A DNA stretch of 64,000 nt from Episyrphus balteatus (GCF_945859705.1 NC_079134.1:156647718-156711717), one strand, 5' to 3'; numbered from the stretch's first letter, positions 38,745 to 51,129 are shown. Notes: a model not told the origin generated them from the letters alone. Numbers and translations are program-made.

Positions 38745-39480
38745 TATTCTGTATTCAAAATACTGTATGCCAAAATACTGTATGTCTAAATTCTGTATGT
38801 GCAAAATGCTGTACGAGCAAAATTCTGAAAGTCAAAATTCTGTATAGCAAAATTCTGGTTGGTCAAAATACTGTACATAAAAGTTCTGTATATTTAAATA
38901 CTGTAAAAATGCTGTAAAAAAATATAGTTTTGATAATGTAAAAAAGTGCGCGCACACTTTTGTACATAATCAAAACTATATTTTTTTACAGCATTTTTAC
39001 AGAATTTTGATATACAGTATTTTGCCGTACAGAATTTTACAAAACAGAATTTTGCATGTTAGTATTTTGTTCATACAGTATTTTGACGTACTGAATTTTG
39101 TATTTACAGTATAATGACATACAGTATTTTGACCCCATAGAATTTTGTCGTACAGAATTTTAACAAGGGTTGGGGTCGAAATTCTGTATGGGCCAAAATT
39201 CTAATTCCAAAATTCTGTATTTTAAAATTATGTAAATTCAAAATTCTGTATTTTAAAATTCTGTAAATTCAAAATTCTGTATTCTAAAATTCTGTAAACA
39301 CAAAATTCTGTAAACACAAAATTCTTTATTTCAAAATTCTGTATTCCAAAATTCTGTACTCCAAAATTCTGTAAATGATAAAAGAAAAATTGTTTTGATA
39401 ATGAAAAAAGTGCGCACTTTTTTCATTATCAAAACAATTTTTCTTATATCATTTACAGAATTTTGGAGTACAGATTTTTG
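38745..39480. repeat. CAAAATTCTGTA word field with two snap-back palindromes
   Basis: Dozens of copies of a 12-mer-like word (caaaattctgta plus 2-8 variable bases) run forward at about 38745-38940, inverted at about 38990-39165, forward at about 39180-39372 and inverted after 39445. Two perfect-looking palindromes mark the switches: 38901-39001, centred on gtgcgcgcac, and 39359-39468, centred on aaaaaagtgcgcactttttt. The words have no fixed period, so this is not an ordinary tandem array. Confidence 0.92.
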
Positions 39481-40324
39481 ATATTTTCTATGCAGAACCT
39501 TGAAGCAGTTTGCGTTCGACAGTTTAAGTTAAGTGTTATGAGTTAATCGTGTTATAAAATGAATTCAGAAAAATGGAAAATATTAAATTATTAAAACCTA
39601 ATAAAGGAAAGGATAAATTTATGTCGATGGTTTTATGTTTAATAACGAAGAAAGAACAACTAACAAAAAAAAAACATGGAAAATTAAATATTTTTTTAAT
39701 GAAAAATTTCGGAAAATTTTTCGGAAAATAGGGTACTTAACTCAAATTAGTCATGCACTTAATAACTCCAATCGAATTTTGTCGAAAAAAATTGAATTTA
39801 TTGAGAAAAATGAAATTCAAGCCAGCAGATTATGAAAATCTCGGAAAACTTATCGGAAAATGGAGCGCTTAATTCAAATTATTCGAACATTCAATTATTT
39901 ATGTCCAATTTTTTCGAAAAAGTGGAATTTTTTGAAAAAAAAAAATCAAATTCAAGTTAGTATGGAAAATGAAAATATTTTTTTTTAATGGAAAATCTCT
40001 TAAATTTTTTTCGAAAATTGGGTAGGTATTTAACTCAAAGCACTAATTTATTCAAGATAATAAAAAAAAAAAATTTTTTCGAAGATCACAGAAAAAAAAT
40101 TATTTTTGTAAAAAAAAATTTTTTTTTGAATTTTTGTTTGGTACCTGAATATATTAATCCAAACTCGAATTTTTTACTAACAGTTTAAGGCATTTTCTAG
40201 TAATTGCTCTGCTAACTTTAAATCGAGTTAGCAGAACATGAAGTTTTTCCAAAAGTAGGGGAGCACTTGATATAACTTTGGGGTACTTGCTCTGCTTACT
40301 TGAGGGACATGTTTTAATGTAGAG
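39481..40324. other. Spacer between CAAAATTCTGTA fields
   Basis: A+T-rich, with recurring gaaaatttcggaaaattttt-like phrases near 39705, 39835 and 39990, so it may be an older tandem duplication. No gene is seen. Confidence 0.4.
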
Positions 40325-40555
40325 ATTTAGAATTACAGAATTTTTAAAAGCAGAATAATGGATTTGCAGAATTTTGAAAAACAGAATTTTGGATTTACAG
40401 AATTTTGAAATACAGAATAATAGAAAAGCAGAATAATGGAATACAGAATTATGTTCATACAGAATTTTTTCTTCAGATACAGAATTTTGGTCATACAGAA
40501 TTTTGGAATACAGAATAACGACCCGTTCCCTTTTAACAAGCAGAATTATGACCCG
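40325..40555. repeat. Inverted CAAAATTCTGTA word field
   Basis: About 15 copies of the inverse word (tacagaattttg and variants such as cagaataatgg) run to gacccgctcccc at about 40555. They match the orientation of the right halves of the field at 38745-39480. The three blocks may be parts of one foldback element of about 1.8 kb. Confidence 0.88.
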
Positions 40556-42690
40556 CTCCCCTTAAATTTATCTCTCACTATTTTAACTAATATTTTATGT
40601 TTTTCTTAACCAAACCGCCAACCAAGTTTATGGGTCAGCCTCATACAATACGGTAAAAAAGAGATCATTTTGTAAAAAATTAAGGACTTGTCACTAATTC
40701 ATTTGAATAATTAAAGGTAGTAACTTTTTTAACCAATATTCAAACCAAAGAAATTATTACGAAATGAATCTTAATGTCAAGGCATTTCTTCTAAAAATAG
40801 ATTTGCAGATCATTTAAGTGTATATACATACATAAAGGATGTATAGGTGCAAAATTATACGATATTCAAATACCTAAAAACTTTAAATACAAAAATATAT
40901 ATCTTAAGTTACTCTGCTCTACATAAAAGTCTAAACTATTCTAAGGCATTCTTATGCATTCCAAAACGTCTATACTTACTCAAAAAACACGGACTCCAAC
41001 AACACGAAATACAAGTTAGTTTTTTTTTTTATTTCTCGCTTAACTCCTTGAAAATTCAAATAAAATGCTGCTATAGCTAAATCAAATTATATCCAAATTC
41101 ACATCTTTCATGCATTATCCTCCTATATTATGTAAGTAAATGGATTCAATAAATATACGAGAAATTCCAATCTAAAAAGAATATAAAAATTATCTATTTG
41201 AAATTGTTCGTGTGTCCTTAATCTTTGAGGTAAGTCCTAATGAATCCTTCTCTATTGCGGAGAAAAAAAAAATATTAATGACATTTATCTAGATACAAAT
41301 AAAAACAAAATGCTTTTGCCATTAATCCTATTTAAATTTTTCTCCAAAGCTTTCAAAATAAAATCATTTATATCTCTCAATTGAATCCTTATAATTGGCT
41401 ATATTATTAGCATGAAAGTCCTTATGCCTACAACATACATACCTGATGCACTACAATTTTATTATATTAAAAATTAAAAAAGATATAGCTATTAACTGGT
41501 ATTTCAAGTTGGAAATGAAATATATCGTCTAATTATTATAACATTTGAATGTCTTCATTAAAAACGCTTTTGCCTAATTTGCTCCTTGCTTAATCTAATA
41601 ATATGGTCCTGGTTCCTATTATATAGCTTTTATTACATTTCCTGTAAATATCTACATCTACAAACATTTTTTTTTTTTTTTGAAAATATACTTCTACATT
41701 TCAACATAGCTTTTTAATGTCATTTTAACCTACTTACATATATTGTAAATAATTCCGTTGAGAGTGATTCTTTTGCAGGGATGCCAACGAGAACTTTTTT
41801 CCTAAATTCAATTCTGCCACTTGATTTCTGAATTTGACTCTATTCGCAATGTTAAACCTTTTTTTAAATAAACAAGATTATTTGGGGGGCTTTAAGAATT
41901 AGTGCTTTTTAACTAAATAAATTAATTAACATTTCACACTTAAGTATAAATAGTATTCAACTTATTAACTTACTGTTTTTCAAGATTTAAGAATTTAATT
42001 TTATTCCTGATTTTAGCGATACATAAAAGAATTTAAAACTACTTCGAATTTGTGTTAATAATATAATTTATTAGACTTGGCATGGCAACCCTATTTATGT
42101 CAGATTAAATTGAAATTTTCCCGCCTTGTTTTTTTTTTTTTGTATTTCAAACATTTAACAAAAAATGTTCCATTTTATTATTCTCAGGGATATTGTTAAA
42201 TCTGTGTGCGCTACAAACGATTCGTTGTGTTGTGTTAGGGAATTGCTATTTTATTTATTCAGGATTTTAAGGATTTTCAAAGTGCCGACTGTTGTATTTA
42301 TCCTTGGTGTCAGTTGGGAGAGAGAGTATTGTGTCAGAATTTAATTTTGGTTTTATTTCAAAAACAAAAAAAAATACTAACTTGATGTAATGGTAGTGAA
42401 AAAATAAAGTCCTCTTTGAAGTTTAAATCAATAAAAAAAAAGGTGGCTTTGAAAGATTAAAACAAAAATTAAATTAAATTGAGTAGTTATTTTATGTCTC
42501 TGGATGCTAAGTATGAACTTATTAATTGTGTTTTTTTATTTTATTTTATACTGTCTGAAAATACTTATAATTTTAATTTTTAAAATGTCGTTGAAAACTT
42601 ACACCTAACACAGTTATTACAGTTTTGTTTTTGTTTTTTTTTTTTTAAATTTTGGAAGTACCTAAACCTTTTCATACATTTCTTAGAACT
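40556..42690. other. Intronic stretch without recognised features
   Basis: A+T-rich DNA without terminal repeats or splice-bounded open frames. Nothing supported. Confidence 0.5.
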
Positions 42691-42691
42691 A

Positions 42692-43226
42692 CACTTAGGA
42701 GCAAAAAAACGGAATCAAATAAATTCTTATATTAAAAACAAAAATTCCAATGGTAAAATATTTTTTCTTTAAAGTCTCATGGTCTCATTTTAAAGCTTGA
42801 ATTTCTTACTTTGAATTGTTGGGGAAAATATAAAAATGCATACGATAGTATTAGCGCTATCTTCCAATAAATTGCACTTAATTTTTTTTTAAAGTTAATT
42901 TTCCAGATACTGTCTGTTTCAAATTGCAGTCTTTTTTTCCTTACGATAGTATTAGCGTTATCTGTCAATAAATTGCACTTCATTTTTGTAATGTTAAATT
43001 TTCCAGAGGAGGTACACTCTGTTTCAATTTCAGTCTTTTTTCCTAACATGATTCATTTATGTTGATTGGATCTTTATAAAGTGAACAGATTTTTAAGTTC
43101 ATTTACTTAAAGCTTTTATTTCAAGCTTTTCAATGGTACCATTAACATTCATGTGTGTCAACTACATCCTGATCAATTACCGTTTTTACAAAACCCAGTT
43201 TGATTCCATTTTTTTGCTCCTAAGTG
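42692..43226. mobile_element. 535-bp MITE with CACTTAGGAGCAAAAAAA ends and TA duplication
   Basis: The left end CACTTAGGAGCAAAAAAAC pairs with the reversed right end CACTTAGGAGCAAAAAAAT, and the match continues as GGAATCAAA. TA flanks both ends (42690-42691, 43227-43228), which suggests Tc1/mariner. Inside, a segment of about 105 bp starting at tacgatagtattagcg (42841 and 42943) is duplicated in tandem. No transposase. Confidence 0.87.
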
Positions 43227-43699
43227 TAGTTTTAAAGTAATTAAAAAATTAAAGGAAAATCAAATGACGAGCTGAAAAAATTATAGTAATAGTAGTAATC
43301 TTTTTTATGACTTTGCAGAGTTAAGATTAAAATCTTTGAAGTCATATAACTTATTCTATAGAGTCAATAATTTTAATACTTAATAAGCACTTAATTGAAA
43401 AAGATACTTAACAAATAATAATACATTTGCACCATCGAGCCGCACAATATTTCTCTTATTTTGTATTAAATATTCATGTGAACAATTCAATAATTAGTTT
43501 TAGTGCTAATTTAACAGCAAAAAATCAAAAGTTACTATTACTAGAAAATTTTTCTTTTGAAAAAATATTTTTTTTCAAACACTTCCCAAAAATTATAAAA
43601 CCGTTCTGAAGAATGTATTAATCTACAGATAAAATAAAAAAAATCGCAAAATTTATTAAATCCAAAAATTGTTTTTTTGGAAAGTTTTCTTCATTTTAG

Positions 43700-44062
43700 T
43701 ATTAAAGGTTTTCGTTCAAAAAATGTCCTTAAAATTGGTTAAATCGTTAACGAGAAAGTCAAAATTCAAGAGAACGATTCTATGGCAAGCAGCGTTAATA
43801 ACATTTCAATTTCTTTTTTATTTTTATTTTGAGAGCAAGGCCTTACGTTTAACAGTTTATATTTTTTTTTATCAAAATCGTTAAAGAAGTTTGTGAAAAA
43901 CACAAACTTTTCCATTTTGGTCATATCACAAGCAGGGTTAATTTAATCCTAATTAAAAAAAAATTAAAAAAAAAAATGTGTAATATCGAGTACGAATATA
44001 TTTTTCGAATTATAAAGTTGCCCTGTATTGTATGCGTATATTTCAAGTAAAAATAAAATATA
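43700..44062 (+). repeat. Family A interspersed repeat, diverged 3' fragment
   Basis: Landmarks appear in family order but weakly: gcagcgttaataac, atcaaaatcgttaaag, tcacaagcagggttaattt, and gtatatttcaagtaaaaat at the end. It is much more diverged than the copies at 20187 and 34597. Confidence 0.5.
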
Positions 44063-44077
44063 TTGTACAAGGAGGAA

Positions 44078-44095
44078 GGGGGGGGGGGGGGGGGG
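44078..44095 (+). repeat. Homopolymer of 18 G
   Basis: Eighteen consecutive G follow ggaggaa. This is rare in such A+T-rich DNA and could form G-quadruplex structures; the exact count is prone to sequencing error. It sits just past the end of a family A fragment. Confidence 0.9.
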
Positions 44096-44736
44096 TATCG
44101 TACCAGAAGCCATGAACGAAATTTTTTTAACCTCGTATCGTTTGAAAGTTATACTAAGCTAAGTTAAGAACGGATTATAGATAAGTAGTTGTGTATTCGT
44201 TGAGGTTACAAGTGATTCATTATTTTTTGAATAAACTTGAATTTTGACCAGTGATTAAGATCCTTACTAAATAAGGACACATATCGAAAGATTATTTTGG
44301 AGAGATGTCTATGTTTTCAAAACTTTAGAATTCTTAAATATGAACAGTTATACCAAAATCTAAGATAAATTTGGTTAAATTTTTAACTTAGGTAAATATC
44401 GTGGGCACTATGCCAAAACCAAAAATCGGTAAAATTGTATTTAAAGAAAAAAAACGGTGTCAAAGTTTTGGAAACTCATGCAATCTTAAAGAAACTCGTG
44501 CAACGCCTATTGATAGCTTAGGTCTCTAGGCAATAGATGGAGGATTGGGATCGATGCAGTGAATTGAGGGACCGATAACAAGTAAAATGAAGCATTACGA
44601 TTTTGAAAAAGAAAATTCTATTTCAACGCTTATTCAAGGCGACAATTTGGAACCGCCATTTAGAATAAATAAAAAGTTTTTTTTTTTTTTTTTAATACCA
44701 ATACTCATCATGGTTTTACGACGAGAAATGGCCATC

Positions 44737-47102
44737 CAGGGGCGTACACTCCCTTGGGGCAAGCGGGGCAGCGCCCCGGGGCCCCCGACTGACCCTAGGG
44801 CCCCTACTCGAGACAATGCAGAGAAGTAAACTGTTAGCATAAACTGAGTTTCGAAATAAATTAAAATGTATTTGAATCACTTCGGATACAAGGGGAAAAA
44901 ATTATGTCATTCAGTGTAATGTATAATGCATTGGTAGCCACACAATATATATTCATTTAATAAAAAGGCTACCTCAGGGGCCCCAAAAAAATAAACTGCT
45001 TTTTTAAAAGAAAAATTATAATTTTATCTTAGGGCCCCCAAAAATATTACTTGAAAAATAATTGCAACCACAAATAATACATTAGGGGCCCCAAAAAATC
45101 GCCAGGGGCCCCAAAAGCCTTTACTTCAGGGCGTCAAAAAAAATTAAATTAAAAAAAATTGTTTTTTAAATTAAATTACATTTGTTGATGGATTACTAAA
45201 TATTTCCTAAGGAACCCCAAAAAATATGACTTCGGGGCTCCAAAAGTATTATATGAAGGGTTCCAAAAAATAAGTTTTCAGGAACCCCGTTAGTTTAGAA
45301 GCAATCAAATATTAATTTGGGGGCCCCAAAATCTATTACTAAGGAGCGAAAAAATATTCATCAAATTTTCAGATGACATGAAAAATATTATTTGAGGATC
45401 CTCAAAAGCTATTACTTCAGTGGTTCAAAACAATCAAATGGAAAATTTAATATCAATTCAGGGGCCCCAACATAAATATATCAGGGCCCAAAATAAAACT
45501 ATTACTTTATTTGTGGCATTCCGAATATTACTTCAGAACAGAGGCCCCAATACCTATTAATTCTTGGCTCCAAAAATATTATATTATATTTTAAGGGCCT
45601 CTAGGCACTTAATTTTGAGGCCCCAAAAATAATTTTTCAGGGGCCCCGAAAGAAATAAACTATGTTTGATGATGGAAAATCAAATGTGTACATATGTACA
45701 CTGAACCAAATCCTTACGTAAATACAACGAAAAAATTCGTTGAGCCAACGAAAATTTAATTAATTTTCAGCCGGTGAAAAATTTAATTGGCTCAACGAAA
45801 TGGCTTTCATACGTTAATGAAGAACTTCATCAACTAACGAAAACTGTCGTATTTTAATGAAATTTTTCATTAAAATTTTCGATCGCGAATTAATGAATTT
45901 TTACATCACTTTACGAAAGTTTTTCATCAATTAACGTAAAATTTAATTAAACACGGTGATATTTTTATGTATTTTTTGATTAATTGATGAAAGAACTTTC
46001 GTTAGCTAACGAATTTTTTCGTAAATTTTATGAATATTTCAATTAAATTACGAAAAAATATTCGTTTGCTAACGAAACTTTTCGTTGTGTTAATAATTTT
46101 TTTTTTAAGATTATAGCAGGTATATATTTATTGGCCTTGTTAAATTATTAACAGTCCAAACAAAAAATTGGCGTTTCGACCCGGTAGAGCTCACTTGGAC
46201 TCATCACTTGACTTATCCGTGAGACACCTTGTCAAAACGCAAATATTTTTTATATTCAGCTCAACTTACATAGATTTTTAAACAAAAACCTAATGTGAAC
46301 TATATCCAGCAAGATTAAATTTTTAGTCCATAAAACAGAAATGCACCCGGCAACGATATTTTTTCGTTAACTGATGTATTTTTTCATAAGCCAATGTAAT
46401 ATTTCATTAGTATATGAAGAATTTTCATAAGCTTATGAAGATTTTCGTTAGTTAATGTTGAATTTCATAAGTTAATGAATTTTTTCGTTACTTAATTAAA
46501 ACTTTGATAAAGTAACGAAAAAGTTCTTATTTTTGTTCTTCAAAATGAGTATGAAATTTTTCGTTAATTGATGAATCTTTTCATTGAATTGGATTTTTTG
46601 GCACTAAAAAGGGAGAAAAAGTGTATGAAACGTTTTCATTAATTGATGAAGGTTTTCATATTACGAAAAATTACATATTTTCGTTGAGCCAACGAAAGTT
46701 TCGTTGGGAGAACGAAAATGTAGTGTATGAAACAATTTTCGTAATTTTACGAAATTTATTATTTTCAGTGTATTACTTCAGAACAGAGGCCCCAAGAACT
46801 ATCAATTCTAAGCTAAAAAAATTTTATTTTAGGGGTCTCTAAATATTTTATTTAGGGGGCCCCTAGTACAAGTATTTACTTCTTTTATGATAGAAATTTT
46901 AAGTAAGTGAGTATATCAATGTGCATTACGAACTTATTAAAACATTAAAATAAACCTAAAAATAAATAAGCCAACAAAAAAAAATGTATGGCGTAGGTAT
47001 ACGTATTTTTTTTTTTTTTGTACCTAAGGGGCCCCCAAATATCAAAGGGGCCCCAAAATTTAGTCTTGATCCGAGGCCCCGGTGACTCAACGTACGCCAC
47101 TG
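44737..47102. mobile_element. hAT-like element rich in GGGGCCCC repeats, with an insertion
   Basis: The left end CAGGGGCGTACACTCCC and the reversed right end CAGTGGCGTACGTTGAGTC share CAG-GGCGTAC. GGCCAT lies next to both ends (GGCCATC before, GGCCATG after), probably the remains of a 7-8-bp duplication as made by hAT transposons. The body holds many loosely spaced ggggccccaaaa(a)t words. A 1,072-bp MITE (45699-46770) interrupts it. Text like ttacttcagaacagaggccc occurs both before and after the insertion, so the body is internally duplicated. No transposase. Confidence 0.75.
45699..46770. mobile_element. 1,072-bp MITE packed with inverted ACGAAAAT/ATTTTCGT words
   Basis: The left end CACTGAACC and the reversed right end CACTGAAAAT are each flanked by TA (45697-45698, 46771-46772). 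The body is a dense mix of ttcgttaa, ttaacgaa, ttcattaa and cgttgagccaacg in both orientations. At about 46095-46330 it contains unlike sequence with ggcgtttcgacccggtagag, possibly a further insertion. No convincing coding sequence; the open frame at 46621-46842 is built from the repeated words. Confidence 0.78.
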
Positions 47103-47306
47103 GGCCATGCAAATGGTTTTTGACGCCAAAAAAGCACCAAATGTACCCCTGTGCAGCGGTGGGTTGCGGTGTAAGTATTTTTGCAAGGAATATTTTTTAA
47201 GTGGCTTGTTGATAAAATTATTTTCTCCTACCTTGGCACCACCAGTTAAAAATCTTCTTTTATTTTTTTAAGCTCAGTTGACAATTATTATGTGAAGAGA
47301 TTATAA

Positions 47307-47400
47307 GGGCCAGTTTGTTCAAAGTCGATTATCTTCATCAAGGATTATTCCATAGAAAAATCCTTGATTAAAAGATAATCGAGCGTGAACAAACCGGCCC
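47307..47400. mobile_element. 94-bp hairpin MITE with GGGCCAGTTTGTTC ends
   Basis: The whole segment folds on itself. The left arm reads gggccagtttgttcaaag, then tcgattatctt, then atcaaggatt. The right arm is the inverse with a few mismatches. The short loop is centred on ccatagaa. Flanking trimers are TAA and CAA. The ends resemble those of the larger element at 55661-56391, which is Harbinger-like. The shape also resembles a microRNA precursor. Confidence 0.8.
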
Positions 47401-50016
47401 CAAGTGTCCCAGATTTATCAGATAGTTTTCTTAAAATAAAATGTTGTCAATTCTAATCTAATTTTGAAGAGCTTACAACTACATCTTTACTAAAGGAGTT
47501 ATAATTTGAGATTTTATAATAAGCCTTCTTTAAAATGTCTTAAGCTGCTGACGCCAATTAAAATTTATCCTCACTTGAAATCTTGCAACTCGATTTAGAA
47601 GAAAAGATTAAGGAGTAAGAGGCAAAGGTTGGTCCTAAAACCTCTGGTACAAATAAATACATCCTACGAAGTGAAACAATAGGTACCAAAAACATGCAGG
47701 CTACTATGTATATCAGGCTGTGCTACACAGCAACTTTAATTGGAATTTTTTTAAGCTTATTTCTGTAATGTGCATTGGAAAATGTTAGAAAAAAGTATTC
47801 TAAAGATGGTTTACTTTTTCTGAATAAAATATATTATAACTTTATTTGTAATCTAAAATCTTGAAGATTTTTCAAAGATTTGACAATTTGCTTCATAGTT
47901 CTGTTGTTGAAAAAGCTTCTCAAAGCTCTAAAATGCTAAAATTATACGATCTTATATCAAAAATATTTTTGTAAGCTTTAACATTTTCAATAAATTAACT
48001 TAAACAACAATAATGTTTCAAATTTTGTTTGAACCCTTATGTGAAGAATCGATAGGTATGTAATTCCATTTACCATAATTCGACTGAATACTACTTAAAT
48101 TTAACGTTATTTTTATACAAGAGGCTTCCGATTTTGGGCTGAAATTTTATTTTTAAAGGCTTACTATTTTAGACAATTTTATTTGAAGGATTGAACACAG
48201 ACTAAGATTCCAATACTTTTCTATGTAAAAATTATTTCAGTCATTATTTTTATATTCAAATTTTGATTACGTTACGTGATCAACTAATTTACTTTTTTTT
48301 CATTTATAGGCAATGAATGTCTCCTTTAATTCTTCGTAAATTGTCATCTTTTAAAAAATACACATTCAAAGGTCCTTTCTTCTTTCCCATAAAACTTTCA
48401 CCAAAAATTAAAAAAAAAATCCCAATAATTATTCTAATAATAAAAATAATTAAAAACAAATTAAATAGGTATACTATTTAATATTCAAATTAGTTCATTT
48501 TTTACGACACAACACCTCAACATTTTTTGTTGATTTGCTTTATATTTATGTTTCTTTTCTTGCAAATTATATATTTCAGCACCCACAACAGCAGAAAAGA
48601 AACAAAACTAAACCTTGTTTAATTAAATTTCTGTTTCGGCAAGGACGAATAAAAATATACCTCTACTCCAGTTTCTTATTATTATTTGCTTGACCTCAAA
48701 AAAAAAAAAAAACATATCTGCGCAAAAAAAAAACTTTTTTATATTTTTCTGACTCGAAACGAGAATAGCACCCCATCCAGTATTAATTCTCTATCCTTTG
48801 TTTATATATTTTATATATATATATATTTTTTACCATCCTGCGCTATTAAATCTTTCATAGCTCAACTCGGTAAAAAAAAATGCAAATAAAAAAAAAAACT
48901 TTTTTTTTCTTAAAACAATGAATTTACCTGTGATAGCCATTGTCCGGGTTTTGGACTGCAAAACAATAGCACACTGACTGTTCCATGCTAGTCCCCAAAA
49001 TTTTTTGTGGTAGCAATCAAAGTCTTCGTCATCATTGCCATAAAACAATACACCATAACCAACACCAACACAATCATAACAACCGGATGTTAGTCCATTG
49101 TAATCCTTATGATCCAAAAAAAGAAAAAAACTGAAAAAAAAAAAAAAAAATGTTATATGAACTCGAAAAGCATGGCTCTGGAGAGGTGCAACCTTTTCAT
49201 CACCCATACGAGGTGAGTGGGTTTTTGTTGTGGGTAAGGATACTTGAGCCTACTCAACTGAGAACGACACAACACCAAAACCACCCACCGACCGACCGAC
49301 ACGACACCGCCACCCTCTCTTAACTGCCTTCTATCAATTGCAGCATTCAGCATTCCGCATGTCACGTTATAAGGTTCTTTGTTTTGAATCGATTGTGTTT
49401 GGGAAACGGATTTCGGATTCGGCATTTACATTCCGCAACGGAAGGATGCAGCTTGTGAAATTTTTGCACAGCGCATCCGGGCGCGTTGATTTTTCTCTTC
49501 ACTTCCGGTTCGACGCGCGACTAATTTTAAATAATTTGTCCGCCATACCACGTGTCAGTGTTTTTACACAAGGACGATTTTATTTCGTGGTTTTTTTTTA
49601 TTTTAGGCTTTAATTTTGAAGAAAAAAAAACCGTTTACACTTTACTCTCAACTCAACACTGTGCATGTGAATAATTTTAAATAACTGCATATATTTAGAT
49701 CCTTTTTTTTAGTCCTTTTTTCTGTATATTTTTTTTAAGTATAATTGCAATTTCGTGTTTGTGCATAATTTTTTTTCGCGCGCATTCTTTCACTTGGTTA
49801 AGTTTTGAACTTGCCTTCTCTGTCTATAAAAAAAAAAATAAATAAAACATTATTGCTCTCAGTTTGGTTGTTCGCGGTTAGTTAATTTGAACATTATTTT
49901 TTTTATATATATTTTGTTTGTTATTTAAAAATAGAAAATAACAAGAATTTTAAATAAATAAATATTTATTTTATATATTATTTTTTTCTGTGTAATTTTT
50001 CTATTTTTTATTATAG
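47401..50016. other. Intronic stretch; G+C-richer patch at 49150-49610
   Basis: Mostly A+T-rich. The patch at about 49150-49610 is distinctly less biased, with ccaccgaccgaccgacacga near 49284 and ccgggcgcgttg near 49478. It gives open frames on both strands without splice context or recognisable products. It lies about 400-850 bp upstream of a KCNQ exon pair and could be regulatory; nothing in the sequence proves it. Confidence 0.4.
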
Positions 50017-50099
50017 ACTGTGGTCGTCAGGATGTCGGTCACGATATCAAGGCTCTGTTGGTCGGTTAAAGTTTTTAAAGCGACCATTTTGTATTATAG
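50017..50099 (+). CDS. KCNQ: KCNQ exon: S2-S3 linker and start of S3
   Basis: The exon follows TTATAG and ends before GTAAGT. The first base completes the arginine codon from 31098, and the last base starts an aspartate codon finished in the next exon. It encodes LWSSGCRSRYQGSVGRLK, then FLKRPFCII. This is the strongly conserved KCNQ S2-S3 linker, basic and thought in the family to contact PIP2, leading into S3. The exon is only 83 bp, and the intron after it is 64 bp. Confidence 0.96.
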
Positions 50100-50163
50100 G
50101 TAAGTTTCTAATAAATATTTTTATTTTTATTTAATTAAATGATATAATAATTATTTTTAACAG

Positions 50164-50339
50164 ATGTAGTTACAATAGCAGCATCACTAGTAGTATTAGG
50201 TATGGGAACATCCGGTCAAGTGTTTGCAACAAGTGCGTTACGTGGCCTTAGATTTTTCCAAATATTAAGAATGGTTCGAATGGATCGACGTGGTGGCACG
50301 TGGAAATTATTGGGAAGTGTCGTCTATGCGCATAGACAA
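50164..50339 (+). CDS. KCNQ: KCNQ exon: S3, S4 voltage sensor and S4-S5 linker
   Basis: It follows TTAACAG and ends with a complete codon before GTGAGT. It encodes DVVTIAASLVVLGMGTSGQ (S3 and the short S3-S4 loop), FATSALRGLRFFQILRMV (S4 with regularly spaced arginines) and RMDRRGGTWKLLGSVVYAHR (end of S4 and S4-S5 linker). This is the most conserved part of the channel, which couples voltage sensing to the gate. No substitution among the expected charges was noticed. It pairs with the preceding exon across a 64-bp intron, while the next exon is 9.5 kb away. Confidence 0.97.
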
Positions 50340-51129
50340 GTGAGTATATATTTAATACGATTTTAATTATACATTCGAATCGGAATTTTGCTACGATTCC
50401 CGAAAAAATAATCACGGAATTCGTCCTTAGTGGAAAATTTCATAGAAATCGTCACCACAACCGGATTTTGTTTGGGAATCGTAGAAATTTTTCGATACGA
50501 TGGAATACGTGATAAGGCCGAATACAAAAATTTGCTTTTTTTCATCGTATGAAGTTTAAAAAAAAACCGAAAATCGTATAAATTTTACCCAGTAAAACTC
50601 AAAAAACCTATCAAAAAAAAAATTTATGGAAATGTTTTCGAGATACAAATTTGTGAAGTTTTTGTTTTTTTTGAAAGCATTTAAAATACATAACTAAGAA
50701 TTCGAGCAATATCTTGAAATCTAAATATCCTATTTGAGCATTTAAATAATAGGATTACTGGAATAAAAGAGGAAAGGATATTAAAATAACTATAGGTCAA
50801 AAGTAAAAAAAAAAATTAAATTTAAAAATATAGGTACATTGGGTAGGTACCTTATGCAAAAATTTTTTTGAAAATTTTTCAAGGTTTAAATGCTGGGATA
50901 ACCTAAATCTTTTGATATAATTCTTTATTGTTCAAAAAAGATTGTTTTTGTTTCAAAAGCTTAACCTAATTTGCGACACTACCCCTGTTAAAATTTGAAT
51001 TGAAATTCTAAAAATAAGCTTTTCCATATTTGTATATGACAAGGACCGACAGTCTTGTAAGGAAAAACATCAATATTGCATCAAGAGAAACTAGGAAATA
51101 AGCCTTATTTTGGCTGAGGAAAATCTCTC

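Larger units (their letters stand above)
31099..50016 (+). other. KCNQ: KCNQ intron 2 (18.9 kb)
   Basis: It runs from GTAAGT at 31099 to TTATAG at 50016. The splice restores FFFRLWSSGCRSRYQG, the KCNQ S2-S3 junction, in frame. Contents are listed separately; no extra KCNQ exon is seen. Confidence 0.93.

Noticed and set aside
49153..49613. Open frames up to 125 codons in a G+C-richer patch
   Set aside because: They overlap on opposite strands, have no family features and no splice context. The patch itself is noted as possible regulatory DNA only.
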